The position numbers and the translations under genes are program-made. Below the pieces are notes generated by a model. It saw nothing but the letters and a program-made list of their open reading frames with translations. It had not been told where the DNA came from and ran no database searches. 63,449 bases of DNA from Deferrisomatales bacterium (GTDB taxonomy: Bacteria > Desulfobacterota > Deferrisomatia > Deferrisomatales > JARGFW01): contig JARGFW010000007.1 in assembly GCA_029211085.1 (NCBI GenBank), positions 1 through 63,449 on the forward strand, read 5' to 3'. Below are positions 18,914 to 27,644 of the stretch, piece by piece; within the stretch, counting starts at the first letter, position 1, and every line of letters starts with the position of its first letter.

Positions 18914-18940
18914 GGGGCACCTGCCTTTCGCGGGAGGAAA

Positions 18941-18961
18941 TCCCGAGCCCTGTACTCGGGA
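18941..18961. promoter_or_regulatory. Hairpin in leader of the formate dehydrogenase operon
   Basis: TCCCGAG and CTCGGGA form a 7-bp stem with a 7-base loop, 28-48 bases before the first start codon. There is no following T run, so it is not an obvious terminator; it could stabilise the mRNA or regulate translation. Confidence 0.35.
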
Positions 18962-19418
18962 GATTGTGACTTAGTACCAACAGCCTTCCAGTATGTCAAT
19001 AGTACTTTCATAAACGCGTTTGCCTTTTTTTGTAAGGAAATAAAAACATTTTACATGTGTATTCTGTTTTTTATTATTACATTACAAACGATGTTTTGCA
19101 TTATACCGGAGTCGAAAACGGCCCGGCCGAGTCGCATCAGGGACCGGGGCACGGCCCTCGGGGAAAGCCCACCCGGAGGGCGGTGGCAACCCGCGAGGGG
19201 AGCGCCGACGGGTGGAACGAGGCGACCGTCCACCGCCTCTGCGCGCCCAAACACCGCGCCAAGGGGACCCAGGCGGCCGCCGAAAGGGCCGACACCGGGC
19301 CGCTCGCCCAGGGAGGCAGTTCCCGGTCCTCCCGATCCGCAGTGGCGTGGGTTGGCACCGAGGGGGCTGCCTCGGGACAGAACCTCTCACCCGTGGGACC
19401 GATGGGGCGTGGGGAGCG
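18962..19418. other. Control region upstream of the formate dehydrogenase operon
   Basis: No gene is supported here. Bases 18985-19115 are strikingly AT-rich for this genome (runs such as TTTTTTT and TTATTATTACATTACA), the pattern of a promoter and regulator-binding region. The remaining 300 bases, up to the end of the MFS gene, return to high GC with no clear open frame. Confidence 0.5.
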
Positions 19419-20630
19419 TCAGGAGGATAGGCGGCTGGGGTGGGTATCGCGGGTGGCCAGATAGGCCCCGGCGCCGAGCAGCAGGGAGAGGGCTACCGCG
19501 AGAAAAGCCGTGGGGTAGTCGCCGGGGCGCCATTCCAAGAGGAGGCCGAGAGCCTGCTGCACCAGGGCGGGGCCGGCCATGAGGAAGAAGTTGATCGCGG
19601 TGACCGCGGTGCCCACCACCTCGGGCGGCACGGACTCCTTGATGTGGGCGTAGATCAAGGTGCGCGAAGCGCCCAGCAGGCCGAAACCGAACAGCGTCGC
19701 ACCCCACCCCGCGGCCCCGGTGGGCACGGCGACCCCCAGCAGCGGCAACAGGAACAGGGTGCCGCCCAGGGTGCCGCCCACCACCACCCATTTGCGTGAG
19801 CGCAGCCAGCGGTCGGAGACGGCGCCCCACAGGAAGCTTCCCGCGGCGGTGGACAGGCCCAGGCAGAGCAGGATGTTGCCGGCGGTGTTGCGGCTGTAGC
19901 CCAGGGACTCCATGAAGAACGGCCCGCCCCACAACCCCTGCAGGCTGGCCACGCTGGCGTAACCGACCAGGGCCAGCGGCGCCATGGCCCAGAAGGTGGG
20001 CAGGCGCAGCACTCGGCCCAGGCCGTCGAAGACCCCGGGGGGTGCGCTGGCGGGGGCGCCCGGCAGAGCCGGGTCACGCACCCAGACGGCGATCGCGGCG
20101 CTGGCTCCCAGGGTGGCCAGCCCGAAGGCGACGAAGCTGCCGCGCCAGCCGATCCACCCCACCAGGGCCGCCAGGGGCGTCGCTGCAACCAGGGACCCCA
20201 GGGTTCCGAGCCCCAGCATCAAGCCGGACAGGCCCCCAAACGAGGCGGCCGGAAACCACCCGGCGATCAGCTTGAAGCTGCCCATGAGCACCGGCGCCAT
20301 GCCCAGCCCCATCAGCACCCGCCCCGCGAGCAGGCCCGCCCACCCCGGGGTTAGTCCGAACACCACGGCCCCGGCGGCCCCGCACAGGGTGCCGGCCAGC
20401 ACCATGCGTTTCGCACCCCAGCGGTCCAGTGCCAGCCCCAGGGGGATCTGCACCGAGGCGAAGGCGTAGAAGAACGCCCCCCCCAGCAGGGACAGGCGGT
20501 TGGGGCCCAGGCCGAACTCCCGGGCCAGATCCACCGCGATCACCGCGGTGCTCATGCGGTAGAACTGGGAGAAGCAGTAGGTGACGGCCATCACCGCGAA
20601 GATCGTCCAGGCCCGGGCGCTGCGGTCCAC
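19419..20630 (-). CDS. Major facilitator superfamily transporter
   Basis: A 403-residue transporter with about twelve hydrophobic helices. The loop between helices 2 and 3 reads GLALDRWGAKRM, a form of the MFS G-x-L-x-D-R-x-G signature; a second copy-like loop WGAVSDRWLRSRK lies after helix 8. The N-terminal half (FSQFYRMSTAVIAVDLAREFGL) resembles the nitrate/organophosphate-type branch, but the substrate is unknown. Start is GTG with GGAGGA eight bases upstream, 40 bases after the amidase gene. The last 100 bases are present a second time near 12.3 kb. Confidence 0.87.
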   Translation of the reverse strand: MDRSARAWTIFAVMAVTYCFSQFYRMSTAVIAVDLAREFGLGPNRLSLLGGAFFYAFASVQIPLGLALDRWGAKRMVLAGTLCGAAGAVVFGLTPGWAGLLAGRVLMGLGMAPVLMGSFKLIAGWFPAASFGGLSGLMLGLGTLGSLVAATPLAALVGWIGWRGSFVAFGLATLGASAAIAVWVRDPALPGAPASAPPGVFDGLGRVLRLPTFWAMAPLALVGYASVASLQGLWGGPFFMESLGYSRNTAGNILLCLGLSTAAGSFLWGAVSDRWLRSRKWVVVGGTLGGTLFLLPLLGVAVPTGAAGWGATLFGFGLLGASRTLIYAHIKESVPPEVVGTAVTAINFFLMAGPALVQQALGLLLEWRPGDYPTAFLAVALSLLLGAGAYLATRDTHPSRLSS

Positions 20631-20670
20631 GTGGGCTTCCTCCGGGCGGAAGTGCGGGATGGGGAAGAGG

Positions 20671-21951
20671 CTACAGGGCGCTCTGGAAGCGGGCGGCGGC
20701 GGTTTGTCCTTCGGTGACGCGGTCGCTGTAGCGCTGGTCGGTGCACAGCTTGGCCCGGCCCAACAGCACGTCCTGATCGATGACCACGCTGTTGTCGGGC
20801 AGCCCGGCGGCAGCCCAGTCGAAGGTGTAGGGGTCTCCCTTGCGGGAACGGGTGCCGTAGGCGTAGCTGAACGCCACCATGCGGTGGGTCACCACCCGGC
20901 CGGAGTGGAGCAGGGGATGGCGGGCGCTCAGGTCGTCCAGCAGCCGGGACAGTCCGGCGTACTGCGCGGCGAGGATGTCCCCCTGATGTTCGCCGGGAGC
21001 CGTGTCGGCCAGGAGCTCCACGTTGATCGCCTCGTGGTCCACCTCGTAACGGCCTTCCCACAGACTGTCGCCGCAGCCGAACGCGCGGTACTCCTCCGGA
21101 ACGATCTCGTACACCGCGCCGTCGCGGCCCACCAGGTAGTTGGCCAGCCGATTGCGGTTCATGTAGCGAGCCACGTTGTCGAGGGGGGCGCCGCGGTGCT
21201 CGGTGGTGTGCACCACCACCAGATCCACGCGGCGGGGCTTGAACTGATCCTGCCACACCCCCCGCCGCTGCAGTTGGCCGCGCAACGCCGCCGGGAACTC
21301 GTCGGCCGTGGGGCGGCGGTCCAGACCCCGGATATTCTCCACCCGGTAGCGACGATCTACCGCCAGGACCGGGCCACCGGCCGTGGCTTTCGCCAGCAGG
21401 CCCCGGGGCACCAGCAGTGTGGCGCCCTTGGGCAGGCGGCTGGGTTCCACGATGTGGTTGAGGCGCTGTACGTTGCGCACCGTAGCCGCGGTACCCGCGG
21501 ACTGGGTACCGGGGAGAGCGCTTACCAGGCTCCACAGGGTGCGGTGTGCGGCGTCGAGGCGCAGGGGTTCGCTGCGGGGGTCGGAGAGCTGGGGGCGCAG
21601 CAGAGCCCTGGGCACGAAGATGCGCTGACCGGTGGCGAGCTGCGGTTCGATGCGCAGCAGCAGGGCCTCCGCCTCCCGGGTGCCGGCCAGCTCCACGGCC
21701 AGGCGCCGGTGGCTGTCGCCGGGGAGCACGGTCACCGGCACCAGGGGCAGGTCGGCATCGCCGCCCGGCGGCTGGTACGCCCCGGCCTCCTGGCGCAGCC
21801 GGTCGCGGATCTGCTGCAGGCGCTCGGCGGGTTCGGCGGCCCCGGCACGGCCGGCTGCCAACACCAGACACAGAAGCAGCAGACGTAGGATCCGGATACT
21901 CGCCCGGCACGTCCGCTCGCGGCCAAGAACGTTATGCGTTCGCGGGTTCAT
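20671..21951 (-). CDS. N-acetylmuramoyl-L-alanine amidase with LysM-like repeats
   Basis: A 426-residue exported protein with a signal peptide (about residues 18-38, LRLLLLCLVLAAGRAGA). Two LysM-like segments (about 55-100 and 125-170, each ending in RIFVPR or TLLVPR) should bind peptidoglycan. The C-terminal amidase-2 domain starts at VDLVVVHTTEH and includes the zinc-ligand positions HTTEH and VTHRMVAF, plus GDSLWEGR. It would cleave the lactyl-alanine bond of cell-wall peptides in the periplasm. It sits between the beta-helix protein and the MFS gene, with short gaps that suggest one transcript. Confidence 0.85.
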   Translation of the reverse strand: MNPRTHNVLGRERTCRASIRILRLLLLCLVLAAGRAGAAEPAERLQQIRDRLRQEAGAYQPPGGDADLPLVPVTVLPGDSHRRLAVELAGTREAEALLLRIEPQLATGQRIFVPRALLRPQLSDPRSEPLRLDAAHRTLWSLVSALPGTQSAGTAATVRNVQRLNHIVEPSRLPKGATLLVPRGLLAKATAGGPVLAVDRRYRVENIRGLDRRPTADEFPAALRGQLQRRGVWQDQFKPRRVDLVVVHTTEHRGAPLDNVARYMNRNRLANYLVGRDGAVYEIVPEEYRAFGCGDSLWEGRYEVDHEAINVELLADTAPGEHQGDILAAQYAGLSRLLDDLSARHPLLHSGRVVTHRMVAFSYAYGTRSRKGDPYTFDWAAAGLPDNSVVIDQDVLLGRAKLCTDQRYSDRVTEGQTAAARFQSAL

Positions 21952-21961
21952 GGCGCACAGC

Positions 21962-23785
21962 CTACCAGTTTCGATCCGGCACGCTCAACTGCGGCGGCGC
22001 TGCCAGGGCCGGCTGCCAGAGCACAGCCCCCAGCTGGGGGTCGTCCTCCCGATCGTGGATCACCGACCCAGGGTCGGTTCCTCCCCAGTGGTTGCCCCTG
22101 GCGTCCAGGTCGCTGGCCCCCTTCAGGTGCACGGCGTGGCGACCGGCGCCGGCAAGCTGGTTGCCGGAGATGCGCGGGGCAGCGTCCTCGACGCTGATCA
22201 GGTCCAGCCCGGCACCGTCCAGCCGGTTGCCGCTCACGGTGCCGGCCACCTGGCTCAGGGACAAAGCATCCTCCGCAAACCCACCCAGGAGATTCCCGGT
22301 GATCTCGGCACGGGAGTCGGGCGACTTCAAACGCAACCCGTCGCGGCCCCGCAGCACCCGGTTGCCGGTGAACCAGACTTCGCTCTCCTTGGCCAGGAAG
22401 CCCCCCAGGGCGGTTCCCTCCACCACGTTGTCCACGAACTCCAGGGTGCAGCGGAACGCGTGCACGGCGTACCAGTTGTCCAGCAACACGTTGCCCCTCA
22501 CCTCCACCCGGGAGTCGCGGAAGCGCAGTGCCTGCTTGTTGCCGACGAACACCGAGCGCCGCACCGTTGAGCCTTCGCTCTCCTGGAACTGCACCGCCCG
22601 GAGGTTTTCGGCGAAGAAGCAGTCTGTGGCGACGAAGCGCGAGAAGTGGGCGTGCAAAGCCTGCACCCCGTGGCGGAACACCGTGTAGGCGAAGTGGTTG
22701 TCGGGGTCTTCCGAGGCAATCAGGCTCACCTTGTCCCAGTCCCCGGGGGCGGGTGCTTCCTCGGCGGACGCGAACACCACCGGGCTCCCGGGCAGCCCGC
22801 GGCTGCGGATACCCCCGAGCACCAGCAGTTCTCCCTCCCCGAGTCCGTCGCCGTTGCTGTCGCGCTTGCGGAACAGCACCCGGGTGCCCGGGGCCAGGGT
22901 CAGCACCGCCTCGGGCACCACCGTGACCCGCCCGGCGAGCACCACCTGGCCGCGCCAGGTCTCGTCCCGGGCCACGGTGTACTCGCCGACGAACTCCACC
23001 CGCTCACCGGGGTCCGGGGCGGCGGTGACCGGGGCGACCGGGCTCACGGCCCGTTCCTCTGCGGGCACCCGCAGCAGCCCGGCATCCGCAAGATCCTCGA
23101 GGGTCACGCCCGTGGGCGGCGGCAGCGAACCGGGCATGCCACGGGCGTCCAACACCCCCACCCGCGCACCCCGCACCGTTACCTCGCGGGCTTCGAACCG
23201 TGCGCCAGGCCCCAGCACCAGGCCGTACTCCCCACCCTCCACCACCACGTCGGTGAGCTCGCAGCCGGCCCCGACGCAGAGCAGTGCCTCCTCGGCGCCG
23301 GCCAACCGCACGTTGACCAGGGTAACCTGCCCCCCCGGGGCGGCGACCACCCCCCCCCACGGGCCATCGCCGTCGAACACCACCGGGGCCTGACCCGCCG
23401 CCCCGATCACCAGCCGGCCGGCCACGGCCAACTCGGTTCCGGGGTTCCAGAACACGGGCTCGGTCTTGGTGCTGGGGGCTTCTGCAAAGGTGACCCGGGT
23501 ACCGGACAGGATGGTGAGGGTGCGCCCGGGGGGCACCAGCAGGTCCTCCTCTACCCGCACCGCACCAGACCAGGTCTCGTCGGCGGCGAGTATCGCACCG
23601 GGCGTCGGCGTCGCGAGGCCCAACAACAGCAGACCGCACAGGAATGGCCCCCGCCAGACAGAACCCCGGCGCACCGCGCCAGACCAGGTCGGGCCGGCGG
23701 CGGGCATCGAACCGGGCGCCGGCGCCGCAACGCCGAACAACAGCAGACAGAACGGAAGCAGCCGCCCGACCGGGCAGCGGCGCAA
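21962..23785 (-). CDS. Exported right-handed beta-helix (NosD-like) protein
   Basis: About 607 residues from a TTG, or 570 from a GTG at 23674; neither has a clear ribosome site. The N-terminus is odd: the start, hydrophobic segment and WSGA motif occur twice in tandem (RRCPVGRLLPFC... and RRGSVWRGPFLCG...), i.e. a duplicated signal peptide. The body is strand-rich, and its C-terminal 250 residues show repeats such as SRVEVRGNVLLDN and SEVWFTGNRVLRG, typical of parallel beta-helices (NosD/DUF1565 type). The end GNHWGGTDPGSVIHD is also typical of this fold. Likely periplasmic or surface-bound; ligand unknown. The stop is 11 bases before the amidase start. Confidence 0.72.
   Translation of the reverse strand: MRRCPVGRLLPFCLLLFGVAAPAPGSMPAAGPTWSGAVRRGSVWRGPFLCGLLLLGLATPTPGAILAADETWSGAVRVEEDLLVPPGRTLTILSGTRVTFAEAPSTKTEPVFWNPGTELAVAGRLVIGAAGQAPVVFDGDGPWGGVVAAPGGQVTLVNVRLAGAEEALLCVGAGCELTDVVVEGGEYGLVLGPGARFEAREVTVRGARVGVLDARGMPGSLPPPTGVTLEDLADAGLLRVPAEERAVSPVAPVTAAPDPGERVEFVGEYTVARDETWRGQVVLAGRVTVVPEAVLTLAPGTRVLFRKRDSNGDGLGEGELLVLGGIRSRGLPGSPVVFASAEEAPAPGDWDKVSLIASEDPDNHFAYTVFRHGVQALHAHFSRFVATDCFFAENLRAVQFQESEGSTVRRSVFVGNKQALRFRDSRVEVRGNVLLDNWYAVHAFRCTLEFVDNVVEGTALGGFLAKESEVWFTGNRVLRGRDGLRLKSPDSRAEITGNLLGGFAEDALSLSQVAGTVSGNRLDGAGLDLISVEDAAPRISGNQLAGAGRHAVHLKGASDLDARGNHWGGTDPGSVIHDREDDPQLGAVLWQPALAAPPQLSVPDRNW
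23600..23785. repeat. Tandem duplication of a signal-peptide-coding segment
   Basis: Two imperfect copies of about 110 bases follow each other; shared stretches include GCACCAGACCAGGTC/GCGCCAGACCAGGTC and AACAACAGCAGAC on the plus strand. Each copy encodes a start codon, RR, a hydrophobic core, a proline-rich turn and WSGA. One copy would suffice for export, so either start codon could give a working protein. Confidence 0.7.
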
Positions 23786-23796
23786 GAGAGGCGCGA

Positions 23797-24231
23797 TCAG
23801 GCGGTGGCGGTGCTGCAATTCAGGCACACCCCCCGCAGGTGCACGGTGGTCTCGTCCACCCGGAAAATCTCGGCCACGGCGGTGGGCACCCGCACGGCAG
23901 AGGCGAGGTCGGCGAACACGTCCTGGATACTGTGGCAATGGCTGCAAATGGCGTGGTGGTGGGGACGGGTGTCGGGGTCGTAGTGTTTGCGGTGTGGATC
24001 CACGCTGATCGACTGCACCTCCCGGAGCTGCTCCAGGGTGTCCAGGGTATTGTATACGGTGGCCAGGGAGATGGTGGGGAAGGCTCGACACACCTTGCGG
24101 TGGATATCCTCCACAGAGGGGTGACTGGTGTTGCCGTCCAGGTGTTTGAGGATGGCGATGCGTTGGGGGGTGACCTTCAACCCCTGCTCCCGCAGACGAG
24201 CGATTACCCGCTGGGTGTATCCCTTGCGCAT
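23797..24231 (-). CDS. Fur/PerR-family metal-dependent repressor
   Basis: A 144-residue regulator: N-terminal winged helix (LKVTPQRIAILKHL, ISLATVYNTLDTL) and C-terminal metal and dimerisation region with KHYDPDTRPHHHAICSHC and a second CLNC. The two CxxC pairs form the structural zinc site; the His-rich stretch forms the sensing site. The layout is closer to PerR than to iron Fur, so peroxide or metal sensing is likely, but the sequence cannot decide. The ATG follows GGGGGAG. A palindrome at 24282-24294 upstream suggests self-regulation. It may be co-transcribed with the beta-helix gene. Confidence 0.88.
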   Translation of the reverse strand: MRKGYTQRVIARLREQGLKVTPQRIAILKHLDGNTSHPSVEDIHRKVCRAFPTISLATVYNTLDTLEQLREVQSISVDPHRKHYDPDTRPHHHAICSHCHSIQDVFADLASAVRVPTAVAEIFRVDETTVHLRGVCLNCSTATA

Positions 24232-24281
24232 TTCTCCCCCTCCCCCGGCGCGCCGGGAACAGGCATCCCGTGATTCCCGTT

Positions 24282-24294
24282 TTGAATAGTTCAA
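24282..24294. promoter_or_regulatory. Candidate Fur/PerR operator
   Basis: TTGAATAGTTCAA is a perfect 5-3-5 palindrome in an AT-rich dip, 51-63 bases upstream of the fur-type ATG. Position and symmetry suit an autoregulatory site; the sequence is only loosely like the known Per box. Confidence 0.45.
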
Positions 24295-24315
24295 CCTCGT
24301 GGGGGGTGTCAAGAA

Positions 24316-24888
24316 CTACCTGTGCCCCTCCCTGTGTTCCAGGTCCCCCAAGGCCTCGCGCAACGCGCGCAAGGGGCCCGCAAGTTCACCTTCGCGTCCA
24401 TCGGCAAGGGCCTGTTCGCAAGCCGCCAGGGGTTCGCGGCAGCGCTCCAGTTGTCCTTGCAGGGCGACCAGTTCCGCCTTGCGGGACGCCCCCCATTCGT
24501 TGAGTGCCCGGGCCACCGGCTTGCCCTGGTCGGCGGTGCGCAGGTGGATGTGTCCCACCAATACCCGGCACTGGAGGTGGCCGGCCACCCGCTGCAGGCG
24601 GAACAGCGGTCCGGCCATCTTGTGGGAGGCGAACACCGCCACTGCGAACACCGCCAACGACGCCACCAGCAACACCGCCAGGACACAGAACACCAGGCTG
24701 GGCAGCAGGTACGCCAACATCCCCTTGATCGTGTAGAACGCCGCGGCGAACTCGGTGCCCAGTTCCTGGAAGAACACCCCACGCAGGATCACCAGGCCCA
24801 AGGCGCAGGCCAGTGCGGTGAACGCCGTGGTCTTGGCCAGAAAGGCCAGGGGGTAGGAAGGTCCGAAGGGGCGCTCGTCGATCTTCAT
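24316..24888 (-). CDS. Two-helix membrane protein with HAMP-like segment
   Basis: A 190-residue protein with two hydrophobic helices (about 17-40 and 60-85), then SHKMAGPLFRLQRVAGHLQ, the entry pattern of a HAMP linker, and a helical tail with a possible coiled coil (about 125-185). It stops there: no kinase, cyclase or chemotaxis output follows. The gene begins nine bases after the tetrahaem cytochrome gene stop and is the last of three. It may anchor or read the cytochrome; function unknown. Confidence 0.6.
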   Translation of the reverse strand: MKIDERPFGPSYPLAFLAKTTAFTALACALGLVILRGVFFQELGTEFAAAFYTIKGMLAYLLPSLVFCVLAVLLVASLAVFAVAVFASHKMAGPLFRLQRVAGHLQCRVLVGHIHLRTADQGKPVARALNEWGASRKAELVALQGQLERCREPLAACEQALADGREGELAGPLRALREALGDLEHREGHR

Positions 24889-24896
24889 GCTAGACC

Positions 24897-25412
24897 TCAC
24901 AGATCCCGGTGGCAGGCGTGGCACAGGGGGGTGAATCCCTCCCGCGGCGTGGCCCCCCGCAGGCGCAGGTAGTAGGTCAGGTACAGCCCCCCTTCCGCAG
25001 GCCGCTGGCGCGACCACAGTTTGGTGGAGGAGGTGCGTTCCAGGTGGGGATTGTGGCAGGTACCACAGGTCATCACGTCGGTGCGCGCGTCGTCGGACCA
25101 CTGCAGGGGCAGTTCCTCGGGCACCTCCTTCATGCCGGCGGCGTTGCGGGGATCCACGTTCACCGAGTGCGAGCGCCCCATCTTCTCCTCCGGGTGACAA
25201 CCGCGGCACGCCGCCACCACCGAAACGGTGAACAGGTGGGCGTCGAGCAACCAGTCCTCGCCGTCGCGCTCCATCTGGTGGCAGTCGATGCAGCGCTGTT
25301 CGTCGTCCATGAAGCCGTGGGGCGCCGGGGTCTCCCCCACCCGTGCGGAACTACCGGAAAGGGAGACGGCCAGCACCGCCACCGCGGTCACCCAGGCCCC
25401 CGCCCTGCGCAT
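24897..25412 (-). CDS. Periplasmic tetrahaem cytochrome c
   Basis: A 171-residue exported protein with a signal peptide (about residues 1-22, VTAVAVLAVSLSG). Four haem c motifs are present: CIDCH, CRGCH, CGTCH and CHACH, with several other His residues for bis-His ligation. It should carry electrons in the periplasm. The ATG shares a base with the stop of the upstream membrane gene (TGATG), and the next membrane gene follows by nine bases, so the three are one unit. It is not a recognised c3 or NrfH type by spacing. Confidence 0.9.
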   Translation of the reverse strand: MRRAGAWVTAVAVLAVSLSGSSARVGETPAPHGFMDDEQRCIDCHQMERDGEDWLLDAHLFTVSVVAACRGCHPEEKMGRSHSVNVDPRNAAGMKEVPEELPLQWSDDARTDVMTCGTCHNPHLERTSSTKLWSRQRPAEGGLYLTYYLRLRGATPREGFTPLCHACHRDL

Positions 25413-26023
25413 CAGGACAGACCCTCGTCCACGGCCACTTCCGCGACGGTGGCACCCAAAGCGTCGAAGGCGACCCGCACCCCGCCCACGGCACGGGCCA
25501 GGGCGGCGCGGTCCCCCGATTTCGCGTCGGGCAGCACGTCAGCCGCGTCGCGCGCGGCAGCAATGCCGGCTCGCACCCGCTCGTCCCAGTCCTCAAACAG
25601 CGCCACGGCGGCGCCCAGCCCCTGGCCCAGCGCCCGGACCTCGTGGTCGGTGATCACCGGCGCAGTCGCCTCCCCCTGACCCCGGGCGTGGGCCGCGAGC
25701 CAGTCGGCGAGTTGGTCCAGGTCGCGGTGCAGGGTGCCGAAGCGTCGCCACGCCCACAGGCCCAGTGCTACCAGAAACGCTCCGCCGCCCCAGAGCACCA
25801 CTTCGAGCAGCACCGGGGCGATCTCCTCCCAGGGGTTTTGGAGCCGGCTGTGGGGGAGGTACATCTCGAACTCCAGGAACCCCTGGAGGTACCAGTGGAG
25901 GTAGATACCGGCGCCGAGCAGGAACAGGGAGAAGAACACCAAGGGGTAGAGGGCGAAGCGGGACTGGAACCCGCGTTTGATGAAGAACTGGCGTCGCCGG
26001 AACGGGATTCTCTGGGTGCTCAT
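25412..26023 (-). CDS. Membrane protein with HAMP-like region
   Basis: A 203-residue protein starting at the ATG after CGGAGAG. Hydrophobic helices lie at about 20-42 and 68-92 with a periplasmic loop of about 25 residues between. The region after the second helix (RRFGTLHRDLDQLADWLAAHARG) is HAMP-like and is followed by a helical domain of about 90 residues without a recognised output motif. First gene of the tetrahaem operon. With the third gene it makes a pair of sensor-like membrane halves around the cytochrome. Confidence 0.6.
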   Translation of the reverse strand: MSTQRIPFRRRQFFIKRGFQSRFALYPLVFFSLFLLGAGIYLHWYLQGFLEFEMYLPHSRLQNPWEEIAPVLLEVVLWGGGAFLVALGLWAWRRFGTLHRDLDQLADWLAAHARGQGEATAPVITDHEVRALGQGLGAAVALFEDWDERVRAGIAAARDAADVLPDAKSGDRAALARAVGGVRVAFDALGATVAEVAVDEGLS

Positions 26024-26644
26024 TGCTGCGCTCTCCGTGGAGGTTGCCGATCCTTTCGACACCCCACAGTGGCAACTTGAGCCCGCCCGACGGCACTCAG
26101 CTCGGTCCTACAAAGAGGATCGCCGGCCACGGGGGCCGGTTGTGGAAACTCCTCGGCGGAGACCATATCCGGATCCAGCCGGGGCTGCAGGAACTCGCGG
26201 GGGTCTTGCCCGGGCTGCAGGGGAAGCGTTCGAGGCGGCGGCGCGGGCGGCCGAGAAGCTGCGCGCCGCTCCCCGGGGGACGGAGACCCGTTCCCGGGGG
26301 CGCTGCCGGGCGGAACCCCACCTGCACAGCACACGCTCACCGGGCCACGGTGCCGGGCCGGTTGGGGTACGCCGCCATGCGCCGGCTGCCGGATCTGGAT
26401 GACGCCAACCACCCGGTGTTCCGCACCGCGCCCCGCCGTCTTGGCGAGAGGCTCCGCTACGGGCTGGTCGACGACACCTGGGGGTGATGCCGGGTCGGGT
26501 GCGGGGAGAAGACCACGCCGGCAACCGGGGACTGGCCTGGGTGGGGCGCGACGCGGCCCACCTAGGCGCGCCGCCAGGTCTGCAGTCCGAACGCCCCCAG
26601 CCGCCCCCCGCCATCCCCGGCAGATTTCCCCGCCTTCGGCAGCC
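26024..26644. other. Gap with no supported gene; possible decayed coding DNA
   Basis: No intact gene is convincing. On the plus strand, two short pieces in different frames look protein-like (EAFEAAARAAEKLRAAP near 26220-26275, and RLGERLRYGLVDDTWG ending at 26487), which could be remnants of a frameshifted gene. The promoter of the tetrahaem operon should also lie here. Confidence 0.35.
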
Positions 26645-27637
26645 TCACCGTTTGCTGATCTGCCAGGCCCCGGACCGATAGTCCACCCGGTACCCGGCAC
26701 GGCCGAGATGGGCGGCCATGGCCTCGGTGGCGGTGTTGTGCTCGGCAGTGCGCTGCAGGTAGCGGCGCAGGGGCTCGTCGAACGCCACCGTCACCTGTGT
26801 CTCGGTGGTCAGCCCCTGGAACGCCGCCCACGCCAACGGGAGCGACGTTTCAGCCGCGAGCAGATCGAGCAAGAGCTGTTCACGACCCTCGGTACCGTGC
26901 AGGGTACCGCTCAGTTCCAGGGCGTAGAGCCGCAGGGCATCGGGCGCCGCGGAGTCTGCCGCCACTCCCTGGGCGAACGGCAAGGGGAGGCGGTGCCAGT
27001 TCCGCAGGGCCCCCAGGGCCCGTCGACGCACCCCGGGGGGCGCTTCGGGAGCGGCCAGGGCTTCCACCCGGGAGGTCACCTCGGGGGGCAGTTCCCGGAA
27101 CTCCAGGCCGGCCAGGTTTTCCAGGGTCTCCGCCTGCACCGAAGGCCAATCGGAGTTCAACGCCTCCTCCAGGAAATACAGATGACCCTGGCGGGTCCAG
27201 GGCCGCACCGCCTGGAGGGCCAGCACCCGGGTGCGAGGGTCCGGATCCTCCGCGACCAACCGCAGCACTTCGCGCTCCAAGGGCCGCTGCCGGGTCTCCC
27301 CCACCACCCGGGCGGCCGCCGCTCGCACCTCCGGGACCGGGTCGCGCAGGGCCTCAAGCAGTCGAGCGCGGGAGGCACCGCTGGCGGCTCCGGCTCCGGG
27401 ATGCAGGGCCACCAGGGCTCGGCCCCGCACGACCCCGGCGCTGTCCGGGGCAGAGTAGAGTCGCTCCAGTTCCTTGGTGTCCCCTGCGTCCACCGCCGCC
27501 TGCAGTTCCAACTCGCCGCGCAACCACCCGGCCACAGGGTCTGACGCGGCGCCGGGAGGTGTCGCCCACAACAGGGCCAGGACGAGCAGCAGCCGCCGAA
27601 AAAATCGGCGACGAGGCAGAGAGTTCCAGGCGCTCAC
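26645..27637 (-). CDS. Exported HEAT-repeat protein
   Basis: A 330-residue protein with a signal peptide (LLLVLALLWATPPGAA, about 16-31) and a run of HEAT-like alpha repeats, e.g. DPVPEVRAAAARVVGE and DPDPRTRVLALQAVR. HEAT repeats form solenoids that bind partner proteins. Start is GTG with GAGGT just upstream, close behind the AgmX-like gene. It is the last gene of the envelope-machine block and probably works with it in the periplasm. No catalytic motif is seen. Confidence 0.7.
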   Translation of the reverse strand: MSAWNSLPRRRFFRRLLLVLALLWATPPGAASDPVAGWLRGELELQAAVDAGDTKELERLYSAPDSAGVVRGRALVALHPGAGAASGASRARLLEALRDPVPEVRAAAARVVGETRQRPLEREVLRLVAEDPDPRTRVLALQAVRPWTRQGHLYFLEEALNSDWPSVQAETLENLAGLEFRELPPEVTSRVEALAAPEAPPGVRRRALGALRNWHRLPLPFAQGVAADSAAPDALRLYALELSGTLHGTEGREQLLLDLLAAETSLPLAWAAFQGLTTETQVTVAFDEPLRRYLQRTAEHNTATEAMAAHLGRAGYRVDYRSGAWQISKR

Positions 27638-27644
27638 GTTGACC

